64,000 nt of DNA from Aromatoleum toluclasticum ATCC 700605 (GTDB taxonomy: Bacteria > Pseudomonadota > Gammaproteobacteria > Burkholderiales > Rhodocyclaceae). The position numbers and the translations under genes are program-made. The stretch is taken from the NCBI RefSeq assembly GCF_000378245.1, contig NZ_KB899504.1, forward strand, positions 94,331 through 158,330, written 5' to 3'. Within the stretch, counting starts at the first letter, position 1. Every line of letters starts with the position of its first letter. The notes under the pieces were generated by a model, which saw nothing but the letters and a program-made list of their open reading frames with translations, did not search any database and was not told the origin of the DNA. Below are positions 25,614-33,485 of the stretch, piece after piece.

Positions 25614-26009
25614 TCAATGCCGGCGATCTGCACCCGCTTGGCTGGTGTTGCCGGACTGATCGACCGCGATGACCGTCAAGCGGCGCTCGGTGCCGTCGGG
25701 AAAATCCCAGTCGATCGCCTGACCCACGCTGAGGCCAATCAGGGCTGCGCCGACCGGCGCCAGGATGGAAACCTTCCCCAGCGCAATGTCAGCCTCGTCC
25801 GGGAACACGATCTGCACCTCACGATCGAGGCCGGTTCTCTCATCGCGATAGTGAACCCGCGCGTTCATCGTGACGACGTTCGTCTGGATTGATTCCACGG
25901 GAATTACAATTGCCCGTTCGAGTTCTGCACGCAGGGGTGGTGACGGTTGAATCGCCATCAAGCGCACAAAATCGACCTCGCTAACGATGATGTTAGTCTC
26001 TTGCATCAT
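25614..26009 (-). CDS. Rnk-type GreA/GreB C-terminal domain protein
   Basis: The 131-residue protein has a short N-terminal helix region (IIVSEVDFVRLM) and a GreA/GreB C-terminal FKBP-like domain (VTMNARVHYRDE, IVFPDEADI, GKVSILAPVGAALIGLSVG). This is the layout of Rnk, which binds RNA polymerase but lacks the long coiled coil of Gre factors. The start is at one of two adjacent ATG codons (26009 or 26006) after GGAG. Confidence 0.85.
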   Translation of the reverse strand: MMQETNIIVSEVDFVRLMAIQPSPPLRAELERAIVIPVESIQTNVVTMNARVHYRDERTGLDREVQIVFPDEADIALGKVSILAPVGAALIGLSVGQAIDWDFPDGTERRLTVIAVDQSGNTSQAGADRRH

Positions 26010-26110
26010 TTCTCTCGACTCCAGGGGACGTAGCGGCGCCTTCCGCCGATGGTGACACCATGATATGGGCCGGGCCGAGGCTTGATTAGTCGTTCGGTGG
26101 GCACAGTATT

Positions 26111-26127
26111 GTTTCCACAATGGAAAC
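26111..26127. promoter_or_regulatory. Inverted repeat, likely LysR operator
   Basis: GTTTCCA-CAA-TGGAAAC is a perfect 7-bp inverted repeat with a 3-bp spacer. It lies between rnk and a decayed divergent LysR gene, the usual place of a LysR operator. The cognate regulator appears dead, so the site may be orphaned. Confidence 0.5.
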
Positions 26128-26154
26128 AGTTAGGAAGCCGCTCGTACGACGTCA

Positions 26155-26370
26155 ATGACACACGTCGTGTTCGTCCAGATGCTCAAGGCGAAAAGCTTTT
26201 CCGGCGCGGCGAAGCGCCTGAGGCTCGAAATCGCTGGTGAGCAAATGGGTCAGTCGTGTCGAAGCCAGGCTGGGCGTGCGTCTGCCGCAACGAAGCAGAC
26301 GCCGCCAAAGCCTGACCGAGTTAGGGGGAGGCCTATGCGGGCTCGTCGACGAGATCGTCAGCTAGGACTG
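26155..26370 (+). pseudogene. LysR-family regulator, N-terminal remnant with frameshift
   Basis: The first frame reads FVQMLKAKSFSGAAKRLRL, a LysR N-terminus; after a frame change near 26240 the other frame continues LVSKWVSRVEARLGVRLPQRS then LTEL, the rest of the winged helix. The gene then stops matching the family. The effector domain is missing, so it cannot be a working regulator. Its upstream dyad at 26111 is intact. Confidence 0.8.
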
Positions 26371-26399
26371 GCGACCTCACTGGTGCCGACGCCACCGCG

Positions 26400-26606
26400 T
26401 CAAGCCGCGTCGGCCGGGACGCCCTCCGGTGTCGTGCTCCTTTCGGGCGGCGGCGTTGGGACGAGGGCCCGCGGATCGCGGCCCGGGTAAAGCACCATCA
26501 GGCTGCCAATGCCCCCGAGCCGGTGAAAGCGCGCACTCGGCCTCACGGCAAGCAGCACAAGGCGACTGTCGTCCTCTAGGGCGTGATCCCGATTCTGCTC
26601 TCTCAT
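26400..26606 (-). CDS. Small hypothetical protein, 68 aa
   Basis: The frame begins MREQNRDHALEDDSRLVLL and has a strong AAAGGAGAA ribosome site 6 nt before its ATG. It contains a segment SLMVLYPGRDPRALVP and no recognised motif. It follows another small gene with an equally strong site 39 bp upstream, so the two probably form an operon. Function unknown. Confidence 0.5.
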   Translation of the reverse strand: MREQNRDHALEDDSRLVLLAVRPSARFHRLGGIGSLMVLYPGRDPRALVPTPPPERSTTPEGVPADAA

Positions 26607-26645
26607 CGACGTTCTCCTTTAGTCCGTAGCGCTGTCGTCATCGGA

Positions 26646-26876
26646 TCAGGCCGTCATCGGCCGCTTTACCCACACCCCGTGCGGCCGGTGCAGCAGCACC
26701 GCCGATTCGGGCTCGCCGTTCCGGTCAGGCCCCGGTCCGCGGGGGCCATCCAGGAGTACCCCGCGCGGCTCGCCGCGACGGGTTGCCGCATCAGGCTCGA
26801 CCCGAAGTTGCTCCTTTGCCTCGCGTGCGGTATCGATGGATGCTCCGCGCGCGATGTCAGCCGGTTTCGTTGTCAT
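26646..26876 (-). CDS. Small hypothetical protein, 76 aa
   Basis: The frame begins MTTKPADIARGASIDTA, preceded by AAAGGAGGG. The protein is hydrophilic, rich in Arg, Pro and Gly, and probably poorly structured in the middle (GEPRGVLLDGPRGPG). I do not recognise it. It is likely co-transcribed with the 68-residue gene. Confidence 0.5.
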   Translation of the reverse strand: MTTKPADIARGASIDTAREAKEQLRVEPDAATRRGEPRGVLLDGPRGPGPDRNGEPESAVLLHRPHGVWVKRPMTA

Positions 26877-27253
26877 GTCGCCCTCCTTTGTCCTCGCGTC
26901 GTCTTCGGCGAGGGCGCGCAACCCGTCATCGGGCCACTCCTATGGTAGGCGTCGGGAGCCAACGGGATAAGCCGGCGCCGCGGAACGTCGCTGTTGTCGT
27001 CCGCTCTACAATGATGCGCTCCAAACCCTCATCAAACGGGGGAGGGTGCCGCAATTGTGTCTTGTAGGGATACAAGCTGATGCCTCGCCGGTGGCTTATC
27101 GGCCCATTGCGAGTGACGTAGGATTCCCTCAGGCGTGCAATGCGGAGCTCTGCCGACGATCGGGCCGCTTCGGCCGGTCATAGGCCTGTCGTATTGCCGG
27201 AAACGATCGAGCAACAGCTTGAAGGAACCCCGTTTCAGTCGATAGGCGGCGAT

Positions 27254-28222
27254 ATGCAAGTGACAACAGATTTCATGAACTGGGAAATGGTCGAACGCGA
27301 TCAGTTTGGGCGCGTGGTTGGCCTTGCGACGCAAGTCGGGGGAAAGACGCGCGGCCTTCCGGTCTATCGCGTCCTTGCTCCGGTCGACGGTTCTCCCGCC
27401 TCGTTGGCGGCCCTGCGCGTCGCCGCCAGCATGGCCGGCCGCTCGGCTGGATCGGCCCTCCACGTGTTGAATGTGCAGACCATTATCGGCAACACGAGTG
27501 ACGACGATACGCTGATGGACGCCGGACTCGCCGATACGGAGGATGCGCGCCGGATTCTCGGCGAGGCAGACGGGCGTTATCACCTGCAGCTCACGGTGGG
27601 CAATCCCGCCGAGGCGATCCTCGCCTACGCTCGCCGGCAGCGCATCACGGAAATCGTCATGGGCGCGGATGGCGCCGGCAGCGTGGCGTGCGCACTGCTC
27701 GGTTCGGTCGCGTTGGAGGTGCTGGAAAGCACGGACATTGCGGTGACGTTGGTCAAATCGCGACACCGTGCGAGGCCATTCGCTGAGGGCACGGGTGATC
27801 TGCTGGTTGTCTGTGACGGTTCAGCTGGGTCTCTGCGGGCGCTGCAACACGCACTCGAACATACGGGCAAGCTGACTGATGGGCCGCGAATTCATCTGCT
27901 CAATGTGCACAGGGCCGATGACGGACCGTTCCTCGGCCGACCGACAGCAAGGGATGCGGACATTCGCTCCGGCGACCGTGAGCGGGCGTTTCAGGCTGGT
28001 GATGCCGCGCTGCGCACACTCGATGCAGCCCGAGCCAACTATGAGGTCCATGTCGCACAGGGAGACCCCGTGGACAAGATTCTCGAGCTTGCAACGAGCA
28101 TCGACTGCGGCCGCATTGTCATGGCCTCGCACGGTCTCGGCTGGTTCGCGGGTCTCACGGCCGGCTCGATTTCGTGGAGCGTGCTGTACCGCACGGTCAT
28201 CCCGATCACGCTGGTCAAGTAG
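27254..28222 (+). CDS. Universal stress protein, two UspA domains
   Basis: The roughly 322-residue protein has two Usp domains (VLAPVDGSPASLAAL and LVVCDGSAGSLRALQ); the first ends with GADGAGSVACALLGSVALEVL and the second with SHGLGWFAGLTAGS, so the nucleotide site of the second is diverged. An ATG at 27140 would add 38 residues. It is the third such protein in 7 kb. Confidence 0.85.
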   Translation: MQVTTDFMNWEMVERDQFGRVVGLATQVGGKTRGLPVYRVLAPVDGSPASLAALRVAASMAGRSAGSALHVLNVQTIIGNTSDDDTLMDAGLADTEDARRILGEADGRYHLQLTVGNPAEAILAYARRQRITEIVMGADGAGSVACALLGSVALEVLESTDIAVTLVKSRHRARPFAEGTGDLLVVCDGSAGSLRALQHALEHTGKLTDGPRIHLLNVHRADDGPFLGRPTARDADIRSGDRERAFQAGDAALRTLDAARANYEVHVAQGDPVDKILELATSIDCGRIVMASHGLGWFAGLTAGSISWSVLYRTVIPITLVK

Positions 28223-28502
28223 CGATGCGAGACCGCCCCGATAAACTCAGTTTGCGATGGTCTCGAACGACTGAGCAATGAATGTCGGATACCCGCAATC
28301 GCTTCGGCGCCTTTCACGCGGATCGGCGCGTGCGATCCTGCGGCTAAGTCACTACGAGCCATTGCGGGAGTATTCGCGCGAAACGATGGCCTGCCATACG
28401 GAGTAGGTGCTCGCATGCCGCTGCCGGACACCCATCGTGCCGCCAGCCCCACCTGAGGAAGCTGCCGGCATACCCGATGCCGTGCGGACAAGGGATTTAA
28501 GC

Positions 28503-29381
28503 ATGGATCTGACCCGAGATTTCGTTCGCGCCAAGAGTCCCTGTGCCAATGGCTTCCGTTGGTTCCTGCGCCACTATGGGGGCGGTGGAAACTACCAGGA
28601 ACTGCTCGACGCGCTGGTGGCCGACAATCGTGTGGCTGACGCGTGCTGGCTGATGGACCAGTTCGGTCCGACGGATGCGGTGCTGGTCGTCGACAGCATC
28701 GATGCCAACGCCCTCGTGTATCCCGGCACGATCGAGGTGCGCGGCGATATCGACGTGGGCGACGTACTGCGTGTCGGGCGCTCGCTCCGGGTGGGAGGGA
28801 GCATCCGTGTCGGGCGGGAAATTGTTGTCGGAGGTGACCTTCGTGTCGCCGGACATGTTCGCGCCGCCGGCCGTGTCGGGGTGGGCGGCGACATGCGCGC
28901 AAGCTGGGGTGTCGATGCCGGCGGAGACATCGCCTGCGGCGGCGACCTTCGGGTGGGTCGGGACCTGTATTGCCGCGGCGCGCTCGATCTTGCGGGGAAT
29001 GCGGGCACCGGCGGGGACCTCGTTGTGCAGGGAACAATCTCGTGCGCCAAGAACCTGCGCACTGGGGGCGACATTGCCGGAGATGACCACATCCGGGCAG
29101 GGCACGGCATCGAAGCGAGAGCCTCCATTCGCTGCGGCCGACATCTCGAAGCTGGCTGGGGAATCCGCGCGGGCGCGACGATTCTCGCCGATGGTGCGAT
29201 CCAGGCAGGAGAAAGCATCCTTGCCGGCGGGGAAATCTGCGCCGGCAGCGGTTACGGTATCTTCGCCGGCCTAAGCGTTCCCAAGGATGCCTGGGAAAGC
29301 TGCGCGAAGGTGCAGGCGAGCATACCGCCCCGAAGTCTCATGAGCGGCTGGTGGGAGGGCGCCGCTCGAGCGGCCCTCTGA
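28503..29381 (+). CDS. Beta-helix repeat protein with N-terminal KSPCANGFRWF domain
   Basis: The 292-residue protein starts with a small domain (about 5-60) containing KSPCANGFRWFL and ADACWLMDQFGPTDAVL. Residues 75-255 are an almost unbroken series of six-residue strands of the type G-D-[IL]-x-[VA]-G, for example GGDLRVAG, GGDMRASWG, GGDIACGG and GGDLRVGR. This periodicity predicts a left-handed or bactofilin-like beta-helix. Several rungs carry Cys. It has no signal peptide or catalytic motif; a scaffold or binding role is possible. The start at 28503 removes an unlikely low-complexity leader. Confidence 0.75.
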   Translation: MDLTRDFVRAKSPCANGFRWFLRHYGGGGNYQELLDALVADNRVADACWLMDQFGPTDAVLVVDSIDANALVYPGTIEVRGDIDVGDVLRVGRSLRVGGSIRVGREIVVGGDLRVAGHVRAAGRVGVGGDMRASWGVDAGGDIACGGDLRVGRDLYCRGALDLAGNAGTGGDLVVQGTISCAKNLRTGGDIAGDDHIRAGHGIEARASIRCGRHLEAGWGIRAGATILADGAIQAGESILAGGEICAGSGYGIFAGLSVPKDAWESCAKVQASIPPRSLMSGWWEGAARAAL

Positions 29382-29494
29382 TTCCCTTTCCGCAGGCCCG
29401 ATCAAATCGGAGTCGCGGTCACTATCTCGGAAACACCGGCCACACCCTTCTCGGAATCAGCGGTCACGTTGGGTCGGAATCCGCACTGGGCGGA

Positions 29495-29500
29495 TACAAT
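29495..29500 (+). promoter_or_regulatory. -10 element for a leaderless lysR transcript
   Basis: TACAAT lies 6 bp before the ATG at 29507, so transcription would begin at or next to the start codon. The -35 is weak (GTCGGA or TTGGGT at non-ideal spacing). Confidence 0.4.
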
Positions 29501-29506
29501 TCAGAC

Positions 29507-30412
29507 ATGCAAGATCTGAATTTGATGGCGATCTACGCACACGTAGTGGCGAGCGGAAGCTTCTCCGCGGCGGCCCTCCGCCTCGGCACGTCACGTTCGG
29601 CGGTGAGCAAGGCGGTGGCGAAGCTCGAACATTCGCTCGGCGTGCGTTTGCTCCACCGCAGCACTCGTCATCTGAGCGTCACCGAGGTCGGAGCTGTCTT
29701 TGTCGAGCACTGCAACCGCATCGTCGAGGAGATGGTGCAGGCCGAGCAGGTGGCGAGCAGTCTGCATGCGCAGCCGCGCGGTACCCTTCGCGTCGCCGCG
29801 TCGGTAGCCTTCGGGACGCTGCATGTTGCGCCAGCCCTTGCGGACTTCCTCGGTCGATACCCCGATCTGGACGTCGACATGACCATATCCGACCGCAGCA
29901 TAGATCTCGCTGAAGAAGGATATGACGTCATCGTGCGCGTGGCGAGCGAACTGCCACTGTCCGTTGTCGCACGTCAGCTCGCCCCGGTACGGCGCAAGCT
30001 CTGTGCGACGCCGGAGTATTTTGCGCGGCACGGCCTGCCACGCATCCCGCAGGATTTATCCCGCCACAACTGTCTGGACTACACGCACTCCGGTGAGCAG
30101 GGACTCTGGCGCTTCACCGGACCGGAGGGCGAGATCGCGGTGCCCGTGGCCGGCCGCTTGCGCATCAATGACGACGAGGCGCTGTCCCAGGCCGTACTCG
30201 GGGGGCTCGGGCTTGCGTTGCTGCCGACCTTCATCATCGGAAGAGATCTGCAGGCCGGCCGCCTGTGCGCCGCGCTGTCCGAGTACATCCCCGTCGAACG
30301 CCATGTATACGCCCTTTATTTGCCGACCCGGCACCTGCCGGCCAAGGTCCGTACATTCATAGACTTCCTGCTCGAGCATATCGGTCCAGACCCCTATTGG
30401 GACGAGGAGTGA
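29507..30412 (+). CDS. LysR-family transcription regulator
   Basis: The 301-residue protein has the N-terminal winged helix (GSFSAAALRLGTSRSAVSKA, LGVRLLHRSTRHLSVTEVG) and a two-lobed effector domain in the CrgA/DsdC-like subgroup. No adjacent divergent target gene is present, so its regulon is unknown. A TACAAT element ends 6 bp before the ATG and no ribosome site is visible, which suggests a leaderless mRNA. Its C-terminus is the intact counterpart of the fragment at 690-980. Confidence 0.9.
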   Translation: MQDLNLMAIYAHVVASGSFSAAALRLGTSRSAVSKAVAKLEHSLGVRLLHRSTRHLSVTEVGAVFVEHCNRIVEEMVQAEQVASSLHAQPRGTLRVAASVAFGTLHVAPALADFLGRYPDLDVDMTISDRSIDLAEEGYDVIVRVASELPLSVVARQLAPVRRKLCATPEYFARHGLPRIPQDLSRHNCLDYTHSGEQGLWRFTGPEGEIAVPVAGRLRINDDEALSQAVLGGLGLALLPTFIIGRDLQAGRLCAALSEYIPVERHVYALYLPTRHLPAKVRTFIDFLLEHIGPDPYWDEE

Positions 30413-30454
30413 ACCGCCGGATCACGCGAGGCGAGGCACCAAACCCTGGGCTGC

Positions 30455-31035
30455 CTGACGTTGAAGCTCCGTCCGGCCATCTGCCGGTCGCCCTAGGTTC
30501 GAGGCAGGAAGCAGGTCATGCCCTGGCCGGGCACGAGCTCGACGTTCTGCGTCTCCAGGCGGATCAACTCGCCGCTTCGGAGCCCGCGCCAGAAACCCAG
30601 GAGCAGTAGTAGCGCCTTGTCACGTGTGTGGCGTCGTTGCGCGATCGCTCCCTGGGTCCCGATCGCGTGGTCCAGCGATGTAACGGCGTGGGACAGTTGG
30701 CCAATCTGTAGCGGCACCGCCTGACGGGTTTGCGGCGGATGCACGGTTTGAATGCCCTTCATGGTCTGTCGTGCCAAGGGGGCCTTGGTAGGATCGGCTA
30801 AGCCGTGATCCTGGTGCCAGCGCGACAAGGCTGCGAGGCGTTGGCGCAAGGTCGCGATGGACTGCTGGTCGGCATGCTGCGCCAGATAGCGCGCGATGCC
30901 GTCCGCGCTCGCCGGCAGGAAAGCGCCCCATTCCACCTCGAAGTGGCGCACGGCGGAGGCGCAGCTGCGGCGCGTATTGGCGCGTGTACGTAGACATCGA
31001 CCACATTCATGGCAGCGCCCTCCCGATCGGCTCAA
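30455..31035 (-). pseudogene. Tyrosine recombinase/integrase remnant
   Basis: The frame has the SAM-like arm-binding N-terminal half (ANTRRSCASAVRHFEVEWG, RLAALSRWHQDHGL) and reaches the first catalytic Arg in LLGFWRGLRSGELIRLE. It stops at TAG after CFLPRT, where intact relatives read Lys; the frame resumes briefly (GDRQMAGRSFNV) and then similarity ends. The His, second Arg and Tyr of the active site are lost. It is a dead phage- or island-type integrase. Confidence 0.8.
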
Positions 31036-31220
31036 GCATGGCGGGGCGGACCTCGATGTCGTTCATGTTCTTATGCGCCGACCTTTCGCCACTGGCCACG
31101 ATCTTCTGGGTGAACCCGATCACGGGCACTGACGTTTCTACCCGCTGCCTACGGCCCAGCCGACACCCACCTGCTGCTATTGCCACGCGCGTACACCTGC
31201 TTTACCTGCCGGCTCGGCCA

Positions 31221-31450
31221 GCAGCGCTACCGGACCTCCGGCCTCAACTTGGTGACGGCGGCCATCGTGCTGTGGAACGCGGTCTGGCCACGAAGGCACT
31301 GCATGGTCCCGCTGCCACGCCGTTGCAGTACCTGGCGCCGCTGGGCTGGGAGCACATCGACCTGATGGGCGATTACGTCTGGCCCAGCAGCGAAAAGTTG
31401 GCGCGGCGACGTTCAGGCCGCTACGGCCCCTGCAACCGGCTTCGCGTTGG
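31221..31450 (+). mobile_element. Tn3-family transposase, decayed 3' end
   Basis: One frame reads RTSGLNLVTAAIVLWNAV, another continues LQYLAPLGWEHIDLMGDYVWP, and a third gives FRPLRPLQPA. These are consecutive parts of the C-terminus of Tn3/IS1071-type TnpA, now split by at least two frameshifts. The catalytic domain and the terminal repeats are gone. Confidence 0.8.
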
Positions 31451-31834
31451 CTAAAGCTGGAGTTCGACCCGTTCGACTTCGATCACCAAGGCGCCGCGCG
31501 CCCACGGAAAAGCGGTCTTGACGCGATCGGCCAGATCGCCCTCGCTGACCAAGGCACCGGTGCCATGCAGCAGACAGCCCTGACCCGGGCCGTGGCTGCC
31601 CTGCACCGCGCGCGAAGCTGCGAGCACCTGCACGCGGGAGTTGCGTTGCAGGTTTTCCTCGGTCTTGCGGTAGTAGCCCGCGGGAAGAACGATCCTGTCC
31701 CCGTCGAGGCCCAGGCGTCGCAGATAGTCGCCCCAATTGCCGACCACGTGTGGCCCATCGGCCCCTTCGGTGACGATCGTCAGGAATTCGGTCTTTTCCA
31801 GGAGATTCCGGGTCACCCCTTCGATCACGTTCAT
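31451..31834 (-). CDS. Pyridoxamine 5'-phosphate oxidase-like FMN-binding protein
   Basis: The 127-residue protein is a single split beta-barrel of the PNPOx-like superfamily, with GPHVVGNWGDYL and DRIVLPAGYYRKTEENLQRN. It starts after GGAGTG and appears intact, although its neighbours are decayed. Members bind FMN, F420 or heme; the cofactor is not predictable here. Confidence 0.75.
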   Translation of the reverse strand: MNVIEGVTRNLLEKTEFLTIVTEGADGPHVVGNWGDYLRRLGLDGDRIVLPAGYYRKTEENLQRNSRVQVLAASRAVQGSHGPGQGCLLHGTGALVSEGDLADRVKTAFPWARGALVIEVERVELQL

Positions 31835-31869
31835 CGTTCACACTCCGTTGTGGTTAGGCCCGCCGGTTG

Positions 31870-32180
31870 TCAGCGGACATGGAAGAATTTCAGCGCAAGG
31901 CCGTTTGTGAGCAGCGCGAGCACCACGAGCGTCGCACCGATCAGCTCCGCCGCAACGAAATGCTGCCCCTGGTAGAGGCCGATCAGGAAGTCCGTGGAAT
32001 GCCCGCATTCCACGCGAGCACGGCGACGATCGATGCAAGCAGGACCAGATACAGCACGAGGATGAAAGCCGCCGCAGTGACCACGTAGCGCAACGTATTG
32101 AGATAGAACGTGTCGACGACGCGAAGCGCATCCTTCGCCACCGGAAACATCCCGCCCCACAGGATCGTGGCGGTCAGCAA
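31870..32180 (-). pseudogene. EamA-type (DMT) transporter remnant
   Basis: The first frame gives TATILWGGMFPVAKDALRV and TLRYVVTAAAFILVLYLV, the first two helices of an EamA permease, joined directly to LLASIVAVLAWNAGI from a much later helix. A different frame then gives LIGLYQGQHFVAAELIGATL and ends as such proteins end. Thus a large internal deletion and a frameshift have destroyed it. An 8-C run marks its truncated 5' end. Confidence 0.75.
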
Positions 32181-32393
32181 CAGCCCCCCCCTTCAAATGC
32201 AGTGTCGCGGCGAGCCACGTCTTTCCTTCCAATCGGCTTGTAGCAATCCAATATGCAGCCTTTCCGCTGCGCCGTATTTGATCGTACTCAAGGCGCAAGG
32301 GACACGGCCCCGGGGCGCGCGCGACACCGTTCAGGCGGTGATGCCATCCCGCCTCGCGGAAACCGGCCGGCTCGATCGGGCGGCCCGCGGCTT

Positions 32394-32954
32394 TCAGTCC
32401 TTGCGCAGCCCGGCGCACACGAGGTCGATCGCGCTTTCATCGAACGGGTGGCCCACTTCGGGCAGCAGATTCAGATCGACGTGAGCGCCCATCAACGAGA
32501 GGCGGTCGGCGGCGGCGATGCTATGGCGTGGGTCGACCACCGCGTCTTCCTTGCCGTGGATGAGATGCAGCACCGTCGCGAGGGGGCGGACCTTGGGCGG
32601 CTGCGCGAAGCGTCCCGCGATCGAGATCACCTGCGCGGCGATCGCGGCGGCCAACTGCGTCGACTCGAGCGCCATGATCGCGCCCTGTGAAAAACCGACG
32701 AGCGTCGTCGCCTCGACACCGACCCCGGATGCCTTCTGCCACTGGCGCACCGTCTGGACGAAGCGAGGCATCGCCGCGGCGATGCGGCCGATGCGATTCT
32801 CCTCGGTGATGCCGCGCACCGGGAACCACTGCCAGCCGATACCGAAATCCGAAGGATCGGGCGAGCGCACGCTCACGACCCACGCGGCCGGATTGGCCGC
32901 CGCGAGCGCCTCGGCCAACGGCAAAAGATTCTGCGGCGAGGCGCCGTGGAAGGA
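32394..32954 (-). pseudogene. YpfH-like alpha/beta hydrolase, 5'-truncated
   Basis: The frame keeps FHGASPQNLLPLAEAL, WQWFPVRGITEENR, the nucleophile elbow GFSQGAIMALES, LIHGKEDAVVDP and the final His in EVGHPFDES, so the catalytic triad is present. The first strand before the oxyanion-hole HG is replaced by a charged unrelated stretch, and the only start candidate in frame is a TTG at 32924. It is probably a truncated gene rather than a working esterase. Confidence 0.65.
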
Positions 32955-33130
32955 ATCTTCTTCGTGGTCTTCTGCCTTCCCCTCTTTCTTTTCCGGCTTG
33001 TGCGACGGAAAGAGAACGCAAGACTAGCGGCTTCAAGAGCCGCCTACTGGTTCATTGAGGCTCTCGGTCTGGCAGCGTAGGCGGACGTCAAGCAGGGCAA
33101 ATTCCGGGCGCTACGGGTGTCCGGCGGGGC

Positions 33131-33167
33131 TTAGCGTACGATTTTTTCCGTTTCGTGAGCTGACCCC
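33131..33167 (+). repeat. 37-bp dispersed repeat, copy 2
   Basis: TTAGCGTACGATTTTTTCCG and the following bases to GACCCC match the copy at 427-463 in the same orientation. The sequence right after it is the middle of an allantoinase gene, so it marks a deletion or insertion junction. Confidence 0.6.
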
Positions 33168-33460
33168 TACACGCTCGACACCAACCACGTGCGCTTCGCG
33201 CTGCCGCAGGGCTTCTCGCACGACGACGAGTTCTTCGAATACCTGCGCGACGCGTTCGACGTGATGTATGCCGAAGGCGACGAGCGTCCGGCGATGATGT
33301 CGGTCGGCATGCACTGCCGCCTGCTCGGCCGCCCGGGGCGCTTCCGCGCGCTGCAGCGCCTCCTCGACCACATCGAGAAGCACGATCGCGTGTGGGTGTG
33401 CCGGCGCGTCGATATCGCAGGCACTGGCGCGAACAGCATCCGTACAGCCCGGCTGCTTGA
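33168..33460 (+). pseudogene. puuE: Allantoinase PuuE / polysaccharide deacetylase, C-terminal remnant
   Basis: Directly after the repeat the frame reads YTLDTNHVRFALPQGF, FFEYLRDAFDVMYAEGDE, MMSVGMHCRLLGRPGR and HDRVWVCRRVDIA. These are the last roughly 85 residues of PuuE-type allantoinases. A one-base change near 33419 then shifts the frame; the other frame supplies HWREQHPYSPAA and a stop at 33460, the normal end. The N-terminal three quarters are absent. Confidence 0.8.
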
Positions 33461-33485
33461 TGGACGGGGAGAGAATCTTGCCTCG

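Noticed and set aside
28503..29381. CRISPR-like or DNA-level repeat array in the periodic protein gene
   Set aside because: The periodicity is at the amino-acid level only; the DNA units vary and no constant spacer/repeat pattern exists.
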